Assembly: GCF_025642975.1 (NCBI RefSeq)
Contig: NZ_JANZKJ010000004.1
Coordinates: 238,913 to 302,912 of the forward strand
Origin: Pseudomonas sp. RIT-PI-S
Lineage (GTDB): Bacteria; Pseudomonadota; Gammaproteobacteria; Pseudomonadales; Pseudomonadaceae
DNA: 64,000 nucleotides
Direction: 5' to 3'
In this document: in pieces, positions 53,934 to 62,520 of the stretch
Layout of the letters: every line of letters starts with the position of its first letter
How positions within the stretch are numbered: position 1 is the stretch's first letter
Position numbers and translations under genes: made by a program
The notes under the pieces: model-generated
What the model saw: only the letters and a program-made list of their open reading frames with translations
The model's database searches: none
What the model was told of the DNA's origin: nothing

Positions 53934-54884
53934 TCAGCCGAACTGGCGCCGATACTGATCCGGGGTCAGCCCCAACCGCTCGCTGAACGACAGCCGCATA
54001 TGCCGGGCGCTGCCAAAACCGCTGCGAAACGCGACGGTCTTGAGCGGCAGGTCGCTGTTTTCGAGCAGCTCGCGGGCGCGGTCTACCCGGGCCCGCTGCA
54101 CGAACTCCATGGGCGTGGTGCTGGTTTCGCGGCTGAACAGGCGGGCGAAATGGCGCGGGCTCATGGCCGCCAGCCCAGCGAGGCGGTCGACGCTGAAGGG
54201 CTCTTCGAGGTGATCGAGCACGTAGTTCTGCACCCGGCCGATGGCGGAGTCTTCCTTGGCCATGGCCGCCACCAGCGGGCTGAACTGCGCCTGGCCGCCC
54301 TGGCGTTGCATCACCACCAGCAAGACCTTGGCGACGTCCAGGGCGATCTGGCGACCGTGGTCTTCACTGACCACCGACAGCGCCATGTCGATGCCGGCGG
54401 TGACGCCGCCGGAAGTGAACAGGTTGTCGTCCTTGATGAAAATCTTGTCCGTTTCGATCTGGGCACTGGGGAAGCGCTGGCGCAAGCGGCTGATGTAGTG
54501 CCAGTGGGTGGTGACATGGCGATGGTCGAGCAGCCCGGCCTCACCCAGCACGAAGGCGCCGGTGCAGATCGAACCGAAGCGCCGGGACTGTTTCGCTGCC
54601 GCTTGCAGCCAGGGCAAGGCGTCGTCGTGGCGGTCGTTGTAGGCGCCCGGCCCGCCAGGCACGAGGAGAAAATCCCAGCTCGGCGACGCTTCGCTCAGGA
54701 GCAGGTCCGCGTGCAGGGTGATGCCATTGGACGCCCGCACGCTGGGGCCGGCGGTGCTGATGGTGGAAATGCGGTAATGCTGGCTGGGCTCCAGGTAGCG
54801 GTTGGCAATGGAAAACACTTCCACCGGCCCGGCCATGTCCAGCATGAGGATGTCTGGATAGAGCAGGATGGCGATGTCTTTCAT
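53934..54884 (-). CDS. GlxA-type AraC-family regulator (2)
   Basis: A 316-residue regulator with a DJ-1/PfpI-like N-terminal domain ('ILLYPDILMLDMAGPVEVFS', 'FGSICTGAFVLGEAGLLDHR') and an AraC DNA-binding domain ('FSVDRLAGLAAMSPRHFARL' and 'LPLKTVAFRSGFGSARHMRL'). The targets of such regulators are often amine or quaternary-ammonium catabolism or an adjacent enzyme gene; the DoxX-like gene lies 135 bp downstream on the same strand. Distinct from the other GlxA-type gene at 49.3 kb. Confidence 0.88.
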   Translation of the reverse strand: MKDIAILLYPDILMLDMAGPVEVFSIANRYLEPSQHYRISTISTAGPSVRASNGITLHADLLLSEASPSWDFLLVPGGPGAYNDRHDDALPWLQAAAKQSRRFGSICTGAFVLGEAGLLDHRHVTTHWHYISRLRQRFPSAQIETDKIFIKDDNLFTSGGVTAGIDMALSVVSEDHGRQIALDVAKVLLVVMQRQGGQAQFSPLVAAMAKEDSAIGRVQNYVLDHLEEPFSVDRLAGLAAMSPRHFARLFSRETSTTPMEFVQRARVDRARELLENSDLPLKTVAFRSGFGSARHMRLSFSERLGLTPDQYRRQFG

Positions 54885-54993
54885 GGTGCGGTCCCCGGAT
54901 GCGCCAAGCCGGCGCAGGCGGGGCCACTATAACAAGGCCCATGGCGCAGGCAAGGCCATGCAGGCCTGGGTGCCGGCAACCCGGCGGCCGGCG

Positions 54994-55905
54994 TTAGCCC
55001 GGGGTGTGCGCCAGGGCGTCGGCGAGGCGGGTCCAGTCGAAGGGTTCCAGCGCCGCGTAGGCCAGGCCCTGCGCCGCCATGGCGTCGACCAGGCCGCGCT
55101 GGGCGTGCACCGTGGCTTGGCTCATGTGGGGAATCACGCCCACGTCGCCAGCGGTCTTGGCCACTTCTTCCATTTCCTCGGCACGGCGGCGGCCGTGTTC
55201 GGCGATGCGGCTGATCAGGTAGTGGGGCTGCGCGCCGTCCCAGCCCATCTCCGGGAAGCTCTGGTGCAGCGAGCGCAGCACCTCGGCCTCGGCGCCATAG
55301 CGGCGCGCCGTGGTCATGGCTTCGGCCGTCAAGGCTTCGAGCCCCTTGATCAGGATGCTGCGGCACATCTTGATCGCCGACGCCACGCCGACCTCTTCAC
55401 TGACTGCCCGCACATTCATGCCCAGCGCGGCCAGCTCCGGCAGCAGGGCCGCCGCCCGCCGCCCGCCGAGCAGGATCGGGGTTTGCAGCCGCTTGGGTGG
55501 TACCGGGGCCATCACCGCGGCGTCGATGTAACTGGCCCCTGCCGCTTCGATGGCATCCCGGGCGCTGCGCTTGGTGTTGGGCGCCACGGAGTTGATGTCG
55601 ATGAACAACTGGCCGGCCTGCAGGTGCGGCGCCAGTTGCCGCGCCACGTCGAGGGCCGAACCTGCAGTGACCGCCGAGATCACCCAGTCAGCCCCTTCGG
55701 CGGCCGCGGCGGCGCTATCGGCCAGGCGCACGCCGGCTTCACCGGCACGGGCCTCGAGCGGCGCGCGGCTGGCGGCTTGCGCCAGCAGCCGGTCATAGGT
55801 GCTGACGGCCAGCCCCTGGGCGGCCAGGTCGGTGGCCAGAATGCCGCCGGCTTCGCCGAAGCCAATCAGGGCGACGCGGGGTGGCGTAGGGGTGTTAGCG
55901 CTCAT
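54994..55905 (-). CDS. NAD(P)-dependent beta-hydroxyacid dehydrogenase-like (DUF1932)
   Basis: A 303-residue protein with an N-terminal Rossmann domain ('VALIGFGEAGGILATDLAAQ') and a C-terminal all-helical DUF1932 domain ('IKMCRSILIKGLEALTAEAM'), i.e. 6-phosphogluconate/hydroxyisobutyrate-dehydrogenase-like. 'GSALDVARQL...FIDINSVAP' matches the substrate loop. ATG 55905 overlaps the DctA-like stop (ATGA), so it is the last gene of a galBCD-dctA operon. It may process a side product of gallate catabolism such as a hydroxy-dicarboxylic acid; not established. Confidence 0.8.
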   Translation of the reverse strand: MSANTPTPPRVALIGFGEAGGILATDLAAQGLAVSTYDRLLAQAASRAPLEARAGEAGVRLADSAAAAAEGADWVISAVTAGSALDVARQLAPHLQAGQLFIDINSVAPNTKRSARDAIEAAGASYIDAAVMAPVPPKRLQTPILLGGRRAAALLPELAALGMNVRAVSEEVGVASAIKMCRSILIKGLEALTAEAMTTARRYGAEAEVLRSLHQSFPEMGWDGAQPHYLISRIAEHGRRRAEEMEEVAKTAGDVGVIPHMSQATVHAQRGLVDAMAAQGLAYAALEPFDWTRLADALAHTPG

Positions 55906-57203
55906 TTGAGGTCCTCTTGCAGGGGCTGGGGCGTTTCGGCGGGGCTGCTCAGGCGCGGCGCGCCGGCATCGCGGGCGCAGGCGTCGAAGCGTTCGCGGTC
56001 GAGCAGGCCCTCCCAGCGGCTGATCACGAACACCGCCACACTGTTGCCGATCACGTTGACCGTGGATGTGGCGATCGCCAGCACCCGGTCGATGCCGAAC
56101 AGCAGGCCGATAGCGCCGTCGGGCAGCAGCTTCACCGATTGCAGCGTGGCCGCCAGCTTGATCACCGCGCCACCTGCGGCGCCGGCGCCGCCCTTGCTGG
56201 TGAGCAGCATGACCCCCAGCAGGCTCAGCTGCTGGCCGAGCGACAGCGGCGTGTCCGTGGCCTGCGCCAGGAACCCCAGCCCGCAGGCCATGTAGAGGCA
56301 AGCGCCGTCGATATTGAAGCTGTAGCCCGCCGGCAGCACGAAACCCACTACCGCTTCGTCGCAGCCGGCTTTCTCCAGCTTGGTCACCAGGCGCGGGAAG
56401 GCTGCCTCGCTGGACGCGGTGCCCATGGCGATGATGGCTTCCTCTTTGATGATCTTGAGGATCTTGAGCAGCGACAGCCCGGCCAGGGCAGCGACGCTGC
56501 CGAGCACCAGGAAGATGAAGATCAGCACACTGGCGTAGTAGGTAAGGATGTAGCGCAGCAGGTACAGCAACGTCGAATGGCCGTAGCTGCCCACCGCGGC
56601 GGCCATGGCACCGAAGGCGCCAATGGGGGACAGCCGCATGATGTAGCTCAGCAGCTTGAACACCACGGTCTGCCCTTCATCGAGCAGGCGCAGGCCGATC
56701 CAGTCGGGCTTGGCACAAGCGGCCAGGGCGATGCCTACCAGCAGTGATACGAACAGGGCGGGGAGTATCTGGTCGCCCACGAACGCCGACACCAGGGTTT
56801 TGGGGATGATCGCCAGCAGGAACTCCACGGTATCGAACTGGCTGTCGGCGAGCTTAGGCACCGGGTGGGAGAGGTTGCCATCGAGGTTGGCGTGCAAGCC
56901 CGCGCCGGGTTGCACCAGGCTCACCACCACGAAGCCCACCAGCATGGCCAGGGTGCTGACCACTTCGAAGTAGACCAGGGTTTTCACGCCGATCCGCCCC
57001 AGCCGGCGGAAGTCGCCGATATGGGCGATGCCGCGCACCACGGTGAAGAAGATGATCGGGCCGAGCAGCATCTTGAGCAGGGCGATGAACGCGGTGCCAA
57101 GGGGTTGCATCTTTACCGCGACGGCGGGCGCCGCCAACCCCAGGGCGATCGCCAGGGCCATGGCGATCAGTACCTGGATGTACAGTTTGCCGAGCATTTT
57201 CAT
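55902..57203 (-). CDS. DctA-family dicarboxylate/H+ (Na+) symporter
   Basis: A 433-residue member of the DAACS (SLC1-like) family: 'GTAFIALLKMLLGPIIFFTV', the serine-rich re-entrant loop variant 'AIIAMGTASSEAAFPRLVTK', 'GYSFNIDGACLYM' and 'LTSKGGAGAAGGAVIKLAAT' are all DctA-like. ATG 57203 follows GAGG; the frame to 57617 lies within galD. It sits between galD and a dehydrogenase gene, so it probably imports a di- or tricarboxylic intermediate related to gallate or its plant-derived relatives. Confidence 0.86.
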   Translation of the reverse strand: MKMLGKLYIQVLIAMALAIALGLAAPAVAVKMQPLGTAFIALLKMLLGPIIFFTVVRGIAHIGDFRRLGRIGVKTLVYFEVVSTLAMLVGFVVVSLVQPGAGLHANLDGNLSHPVPKLADSQFDTVEFLLAIIPKTLVSAFVGDQILPALFVSLLVGIALAACAKPDWIGLRLLDEGQTVVFKLLSYIMRLSPIGAFGAMAAAVGSYGHSTLLYLLRYILTYYASVLIFIFLVLGSVAALAGLSLLKILKIIKEEAIIAMGTASSEAAFPRLVTKLEKAGCDEAVVGFVLPAGYSFNIDGACLYMACGLGFLAQATDTPLSLGQQLSLLGVMLLTSKGGAGAAGGAVIKLAATLQSVKLLPDGAIGLLFGIDRVLAIATSTVNVIGNSVAVFVISRWEGLLDRERFDACARDAGAPRLSSPAETPQPLQEDLK

Positions 57204-57301
57204 GAAAGGACCTCGCGTATTGTTTTTGTGCGTCGCGTGGGTACTGCATGTGCGCTGTACGGCCCTGCCTGGCCTTGAGGCCGGGCAGGGCCTGGGCTGG
57301 G

Positions 57302-58375
57302 TCAGGGCCAGAGGCTTCCTGGCACCTGCACCTTGCCGTCGAACAGCAACCTCGCGGTGCGCAGCAGCCCGCAGCCGGCGATCTGGCCGTTGTCCAGGCG
57401 CAGCTCCACGGAAAACTCCCCGGTAGGGTGTTCCACCGACAGCAGCGGGCGGTCGCCTGGGGGGATGGAGGCCAGCCCGCGGGCCACGCCGCCTTCGAGC
57501 AGGCACGCTGACGCCACGCTCACGGCCGCGAACACGCCGATGGAGGCATGGCAGCGGTGCGGGATAAAACTGCGGGTGTGGATCGCGCCGCCGTCGCGTG
57601 GCTCGGCCACCAGGCACATCTTTGGCACGCTGCGTTGGGAGACATCGCCCAGGTTCATCCGCGGCCCCGCCTGCAGCCGTATGGCTTCCACCCGCTGCTT
57701 GAGCGCAGCGTCGGCGTCCAGCTCGGCGGGGGTTTCATAGCCGGTCACGCCAAGGTCGCTGGCGCGCATTACGATCACTGGCATGCCATTGTCGATGCAG
57801 GTCACCTGCACCCCATCGAAGGTGTCGATGGCATTGCCAGTGGGCAGCAGGCTGCCGCAACTGGAGCCCGCCACGTCGGTGAATTCCACCAGCAGCGGGG
57901 CGGCGGTGCCAGGCACGCCGTCGATTCTGGCGGCGCCTTCGTAGCGAACGTTACCGCCTTGCACCGGCACCTGGGCGACGGCGATCTGCCCAGTGTTGAC
58001 CATGTGAATGCGCACGGTGGTCATCTCGCCGGTGGCGGCCACCAGCCCGCGTTCGATGGCGAAGGGGCCGACCCCGGCGAGAATATTGCCGCAGTTCTGC
58101 CCGTAATCCACGCGGGGTTCGGCCACCACTACTTGGGCGAAGAGGTAATCCACATCGGCGTCGGCGCGCGGCGAGGGGCTGATGATCGCCACCTTGCTGG
58201 TGAGCGAGTCGGCGCCGCCGATGCCGTCGATCTGCCGTGGGTCTGGCGAACCCATCGCTGCCAGCAGCACGCGGTCACGCTGAGCGGGGGCCGCGGGCAG
58301 GTCGCTGGCAAGAAAATAGGCACCCTTGGAGGTGCCGCCGCGCATCATCAGGCAAGGAATGGCGCGTTGGGCCAT
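57302..58375 (-). CDS. galD: 4-oxalomesaconate tautomerase GalD
   Basis: A 357-residue PrpF-family isomerase, close to the length of P. putida GalD. It starts 'MAQRAIPCLMMRGGTSKGAY', with 'DYGQNCGNILAGVGPFAIER' carrying the catalytic Cys of the family and 'GSSCGSLLPTGN' in the second half. It converts the keto product of gallate cleavage to the enol form used by GalB. It lies 3 bp after galC and precedes the DctA-like gene by 98 bp. Confidence 0.9.
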   Translation of the reverse strand: MAQRAIPCLMMRGGTSKGAYFLASDLPAAPAQRDRVLLAAMGSPDPRQIDGIGGADSLTSKVAIISPSPRADADVDYLFAQVVVAEPRVDYGQNCGNILAGVGPFAIERGLVAATGEMTTVRIHMVNTGQIAVAQVPVQGGNVRYEGAARIDGVPGTAAPLLVEFTDVAGSSCGSLLPTGNAIDTFDGVQVTCIDNGMPVIVMRASDLGVTGYETPAELDADAALKQRVEAIRLQAGPRMNLGDVSQRSVPKMCLVAEPRDGGAIHTRSFIPHRCHASIGVFAAVSVASACLLEGGVARGLASIPPGDRPLLSVEHPTGEFSVELRLDNGQIAGCGLLRTARLLFDGKVQVPGSLWP

Positions 58376-58378
58376 GGC

Positions 58379-59095
58379 CTAGGCCTCCAGGTCGTCGAGG
58401 CGGTCCACGTAGCGCAGGCCCTTTTCGGCCAGCCGTGGGCGCATGTCGTAGATGTCCAGCCCCAGCTCACCGTCCGCCAGGCGCACGCGCTTGTGCTCTT
58501 CCACCTCGGCGCGCCTGCGGCTGGCGTCCAGCACCGAAGCCACTTCGCCACGGCGCACCACGACCACGCCATCGTCGTCGGCGACGATAGCGTCGCCGGG
58601 ATGGATCAGCTGATCGCCGCACACCAGGGGGATATTCACCGAGCCGAGGGTTTCCTTCACGGTGCCTTGGGCGCTGATTGCCCGCGACCACACCGGGAAG
58701 CCCATCTCGCGTAGGGTGCGGGTGTCGCGCACGCCGGCATCGATCACCAGCGCGGCCACGCCACGGGCCTTGAGCGAGGTCGCCAGCAGGTCGCCGAAGT
58801 ACCCGTCGGCGCAAGGCGAGGAGGGCGCCACTACCAGGATGTCGCCGGGTTGGCATAGCTCCACGGCCACATGGAACATCCAGTTGTCGCCAGGGGCCAC
58901 CAGCACGGTGACGGCGCTGCCGGCAGTGCCGAAGTCCTGTTGGATGGGCCGGATGTCCCGCCGCAGCAGGCCCTTGCGCCCCTGGGCCTCATGCACGGTG
59001 GCAACGCCCAGGGTGGCCAGTTCATTGAGGGCGGTGGCGTCTGCGCGGTCGATCTGGCGGACCACAACGCCGGTTTTACCGATCAGCGCGCTCAT
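58379..59095 (-). CDS. galC: 4-carboxy-4-hydroxy-2-oxoadipate aldolase GalC
   Basis: A 238-residue HMG/CHA aldolase of the RraA-like fold. Motifs: '[16 protein letters not shown]', '[20 protein letters not shown]' (Arg and Asp of the active site) and '[19 protein letters not shown]'. A divalent-metal enzyme cleaving CHA to pyruvate and oxaloacetate, the last step of gallate catabolism, and often able to decarboxylate oxaloacetate. ATG 59095 overlaps the galB stop. Confidence 0.92.
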   Translation of the reverse strand: MSALIGKTGVVVRQIDRADATALNELATLGVATVHEAQGRKGLLRRDIRPIQQDFGTAGSAVTVLVAPGDNWMFHVAVELCQPGDILVVAPSSPCADGYFGDLLATSLKARGVAALVIDAGVRDTRTLREMGFPVWSRAISAQGTVKETLGSVNIPLVCGDQLIHPGDAIVADDDGVVVVRRGEVASVLDASRRRAEVEEHKRVRLADGELGLDIYDMRPRLAEKGLRYVDRLDDLEA

Positions 59096-59832
59096 CCCAG
59101 GTTCTCCGTCACGCGGGGGAACACGCTCTGATAGCCCTCGCCGTACTGGATGTTCTTGCTCGAGGTGATGCCCACGTTGCGCTTAGCTTGCACGCCACGT
59201 TGCAGGGCCACGCGGGTGTAGTACTCCCACAGGTGTTCCTGGCCGGCCATGCACTGGATGGCGGCGTACTTCTGCTCCCATACCGAGGTGATGTCCAGCA
59301 GCACGTCCGGGCACCAGCTGCATTGCTCGGGCTGATGCGGCTCGAAGCTATACACCGGCGGCGCGCCGATGATCTTCTGGCCAGGCTCGAAGCCTTCGGC
59401 CTGGGCGATGATTCGCGCTTCCTCGGCGAGGGCCAGCGCGCGCGGGTGGTCGTAGTTGTACGGGTCCAGGCGGGAATGGCTGAGCACGAACTCCGGCTGT
59501 ACCCGGCGATACACCCGCGCCAGGCGCAACAAGGCGTCGTGGTCGATGCGCAGCGGGTAGTCGCCCAGGTCGAAGAACTCCACGGTGGCGCCAAGGATGG
59601 CCGCGGCCGCCTCGGCCTCGCGCTGGCGAGACTCCTTGACCAGGGCTTCAGTCATCTCGGCGCCTTTGCGCCACAGCTTGGCCGACTCGCCGCGCTCGCC
59701 ATACGAGAGGCAAACGATGTGCACGTCATAGCCCTGCTGCGCATGCAGGGCGATGGCGCCGCCTGCGCGCCACACGAAGTCGGCGGAATGCGCACTGACC
59801 ACCAGCGCTGTTTTCTTGTTGGGTTCAGACAT
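59092..59832 (-). CDS. galB: 4-oxalomesaconate hydratase GalB
   Basis: A 246-residue PIG-L/LmbE-like zinc enzyme: '[20 protein letters not shown]' contains the AHxxD metal motif, and '[20 protein letters not shown]' the second His/Asp site. In P. putida GalB hydrates the enol form of 4-oxalomesaconate to CHA. First gene of a leftward galBCD unit, divergent from galR. Confidence 0.92.
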   Translation of the reverse strand: MSEPNKKTALVVSAHSADFVWRAGGAIALHAQQGYDVHIVCLSYGERGESAKLWRKGAEMTEALVKESRQREAEAAAAILGATVEFFDLGDYPLRIDHDALLRLARVYRRVQPEFVLSHSRLDPYNYDHPRALALAEEARIIAQAEGFEPGQKIIGAPPVYSFEPHQPEQCSWCPDVLLDITSVWEQKYAAIQCMAGQEHLWEYYTRVALQRGVQAKRNVGITSSKNIQYGEGYQSVFPRVTENLG

Positions 59833-59959
59833 GGACGGCTCCTTATTCGATACAGCAGGTTTGCATGCGGCGCCGCGCTGGCATAATGCGATGGCTTGCA
59901 GCAGGTATGCGTTTTAATTATCGAAGTTCAAAGGCCGGTGTAGGCCGCCAGGGTGATCG
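59833..59959. promoter_or_regulatory. Divergent galB / galR control region
   Basis: A 127-bp divergent space expected to bind GalR. It contains a perfect palindrome GCGGCGCCGC (59867-59876) and AT-rich elements GCATAATGC and GTTTTAATTATCG, plausible LTTR or promoter sequences. No individual site can be fixed by eye. Confidence 0.4.
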
Positions 59960-61156
59960 ATGGACGTGCCGAATCTCATGCAAATTCGCGCCTTCGTGCG
60001 GGTGGCCGAGCTGGGAAGTATCTCCCGGGCGTGCGAAACGCTGTTCCGGGCGCAGTCCGTGGTGACCCGCGCCATCGCGGACCTGGAACAGCGCCTGGGC
60101 GCGGTGCTGTTCGAGCGCCGGGCCAATGGCATGCTCCTCACCGACCACGGCAAGCGGGTAATGCCCCGCGCCCGCGCTGCGCTCAGCGAACTGGCGCGGG
60201 TGCCGGCGATCGTCGGCGACAGCTCCGGGGCCGAACCGCTGTACCTGCTCAACGCCCGCCGGTTGCAGGTGTTCGTGCGCTTGTGTGCCAGCCGCCACAT
60301 GCAAACCGTGGCCAGCCACTTCGGCTTGACCCAGCCAGCGGTGAGCTCGGCGCTGAAAGTGTTGGAAAACGGCAGCGGCCAGGTGCTGTTCGAGCGAACG
60401 CCACGGGGGCTGCTGCCTACCCGCATCGCCACCGACATGCTGGTGCCGATCCGCCGCGCCCTGAACGAGCTGCGCCACATCGACGCCGACCTCGCCGCGC
60501 TGCGCGGCAACCTGCAGGGCGTGGTGACCATCGGCGCCTTGCCGCTGTGCCGCACACGCATCCTGCCGCAAGCGATCACCGCCCTCTTGCAGGCCCACCC
60601 ACAGGTGCGCATCGCCACCCATGAAAGCCCCTTCGAATGGCTGGCCAGCGAACTGCGCGCCGGCGACCTGGACTTCATCCTCGGCGCCCTGCGGCCGAGC
60701 GAATACGCGTCCGACCTGCACGGCGAAGCCTTGCTCAACGAAGAAATGGTGGTGCTGGCGCAGCGCGGCCACCCCTTGCTCGACCAAGGCGTGAGCCCGG
60801 CAGACCTGGCCAACGCGCGCTGGGTCCTGCCGCGCGCGGCAACGCCGGCGCGGCAGCTGCTGGAGGGGTTTTTCGAAGCCATGGGGCTGGAGCCGCCGGT
60901 ACCGGTGGTGGAAACCGGCGACCTGGCGCTGATCCGCGGGTTGCTGTTGCAGTCGGACATGCTCACGGCCGTGTCGGCGCACCAGCTGGAATACGAGATC
61001 GCCAACGGCAGCCTGCAACGGCTGCCCTTGCAACTGCGCCATACCAGCCGCGCAATCGGCCTGATCCACCGCGCCAATGCGCTGCATTCGCCAGCGGCGC
61101 AGGCGCTGATGGAGGAAATCCGGCGAGTGGTCAGCCGCCCGGCGGAGCGACTCTAG
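59960..61156 (+). CDS. galR: LysR-type regulator GalR with two HTH domains
   Basis: A 398-residue regulator, about 100 longer than ordinary LTTRs. It has two consecutive LysR-like winged-HTH segments: residues about 5-65 ('LGSISRACETLFRAQSVVTR') and about 96-160 ('RHMQTVASHFGLTQPAVSSA' then 'LKVLENGSGQVLFERTPRGL'), followed by a standard effector-binding domain ('LQGVVTIGALPLCRTRILPQ'). The second HTH keeps the canonical LTTR pattern. It is divergent from galB and convergent with galA, so it should activate the gal genes in response to gallate. Confidence 0.85.
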   Translation: MDVPNLMQIRAFVRVAELGSISRACETLFRAQSVVTRAIADLEQRLGAVLFERRANGMLLTDHGKRVMPRARAALSELARVPAIVGDSSGAEPLYLLNARRLQVFVRLCASRHMQTVASHFGLTQPAVSSALKVLENGSGQVLFERTPRGLLPTRIATDMLVPIRRALNELRHIDADLAALRGNLQGVVTIGALPLCRTRILPQAITALLQAHPQVRIATHESPFEWLASELRAGDLDFILGALRPSEYASDLHGEALLNEEMVVLAQRGHPLLDQGVSPADLANARWVLPRAATPARQLLEGFFEAMGLEPPVPVVETGDLALIRGLLLQSDMLTAVSAHQLEYEIANGSLQRLPLQLRHTSRAIGLIHRANALHSPAAQALMEEIRRVVSRPAERL

Positions 61157-61236
61157 ACGTTGGCACCCTGTCACGGCCGCGCGCCGACAAGCCGTGCCGC
61201 AACGGATTCAGGCGCTAAAGCCCACAGGAACGAGGC

Positions 61237-62505
61237 TTAGGACTTGGCTGGCTCCTTGCCCGCCACCGAATACAGCACCTTCTGGTTACGGGTGGCCTGG
61301 AAGTCTTCCAGGCTCTGCCCGCGCATGTGCGCGTAGATGTGCAGATTGCTCACCCCCACCACTGCACCGAGCTTCTCCAGCAGGAAGAAAATCACCCCGT
61401 AGTGGATCAGCCCGCGCCAGTCGCGGCGGCGTACCAGCTCGCGTTCTTCCTCGGTCAGGGCATGCTCGGCGAACAGCGTTTCCGGCTCGCCGCGGAAGCG
61501 TTCGCGGAACGCCGGGGCGATCAGCTGGTGCAGGAAGCGGTTGAGGCGATAGCCCTTGGCGCTGCGGGCCAGGTCGAAGGGGTAGGTGCCTTCCAGCGCC
61601 TCGATACCCTTGAGTTGCTCGCCGGCCTTGGCGCGGTAGCGCTCGGCCAGGTCGACCGGCAGCGGCCGGGCCTGGTTTTCCAGGATCAGCGTGGCGATCC
61701 CGGTCATGGACGGCAGGTAGTAGCCATGGTGGAGCAGGTCTACGTTGGCCGAGAGCGCGCCGCGCATGATCAGCCAGGTCACCACTTCAGCGCCTTCCAG
61801 GCCGCCGAGGGTGGCGAACTCGGCGATGGTCATCTGCGTCAGCGGCTCGGGGTCATGCACCAGCGAGCTCAAAAATTGCGCGTCCCACTCGGTGTTGTTG
61901 AACCCACAGCGCTCACCGTGCACCTGGTGCGACACGCCGCCGGTGGCCACGATGGCCACGTCGATGTCTTCGGGGAAGCTCTCGATGGCCCGGCGCAGTG
62001 CCTTGCCCAGCTTGTAGCAGCGGCTGGCGCTGGGGATCGGGAACTGCAACACGCCCATCTGCAGCGGCACCACCTTCACCGGCCAGCCATCGCTGTGCGG
62101 CAGCAAGGCCGACATCGGCGAAAACAGGCCGTGGTCGATGGGCTTGTCGCGGAAGAACGCCATGTCGAATTCTTCGGCCATCAGGCTTTGCCCGATGTGC
62201 CGGCTCAACGCCGCGTGGCCTTCGATCGCCGGCAGGTCACGCGGGCCACCGCCTTCGTCGGCAACTTCATAGCGCTCGTCCACACCCAGTGCAAAGGCTG
62301 AGTAATGGTCGAAGAAGAAGGATGTCACGTGGTCGTTGTAGATGTAGAACAGCACATCTGGCTTGCGCTCCTGGAGCCAGGTGCAGATCGGGCCGAAATT
62401 CTCGAAGATCGGCGCCCACGCCGGGTCTTGCTGCTTGTTGTGATCCACGGCAAAGCCGATGGTGGGCGTGTGGGAGACCGCGAGGCCGCCGATGATTCGT
62501 GCCAT
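61237..62505 (-). CDS. galA: Gallate dioxygenase GalA
   Basis: A 422-residue extradiol dioxygenase of the LigAB superfamily, with catalytic LigB-like domain (1 to about 280) fused to a LigA-like C-terminal domain (about 290-415). Iron-ligand candidates are H12 ('VSHTPTIG'), H59 ('YNDHVTSF') and a Glu near residue 240 ('GLEGAEVV'), and H193 ('GGVSHQVHG') is the likely catalytic base. It cleaves gallate directly to 4-oxalomesaconate. Starts 15 bp after the galT stop with AAGGAAA as ribosome site, so it is cotranscribed with galT. Confidence 0.94.
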   Translation of the reverse strand: MARIIGGLAVSHTPTIGFAVDHNKQQDPAWAPIFENFGPICTWLQERKPDVLFYIYNDHVTSFFFDHYSAFALGVDERYEVADEGGGPRDLPAIEGHAALSRHIGQSLMAEEFDMAFFRDKPIDHGLFSPMSALLPHSDGWPVKVVPLQMGVLQFPIPSASRCYKLGKALRRAIESFPEDIDVAIVATGGVSHQVHGERCGFNNTEWDAQFLSSLVHDPEPLTQMTIAEFATLGGLEGAEVVTWLIMRGALSANVDLLHHGYYLPSMTGIATLILENQARPLPVDLAERYRAKAGEQLKGIEALEGTYPFDLARSAKGYRLNRFLHQLIAPAFRERFRGEPETLFAEHALTEEERELVRRRDWRGLIHYGVIFFLLEKLGAVVGVSNLHIYAHMRGQSLEDFQATRNQKVLYSVAGKEPAKS

Positions 62506-62520
62506 GTCTATTTCCTTACT

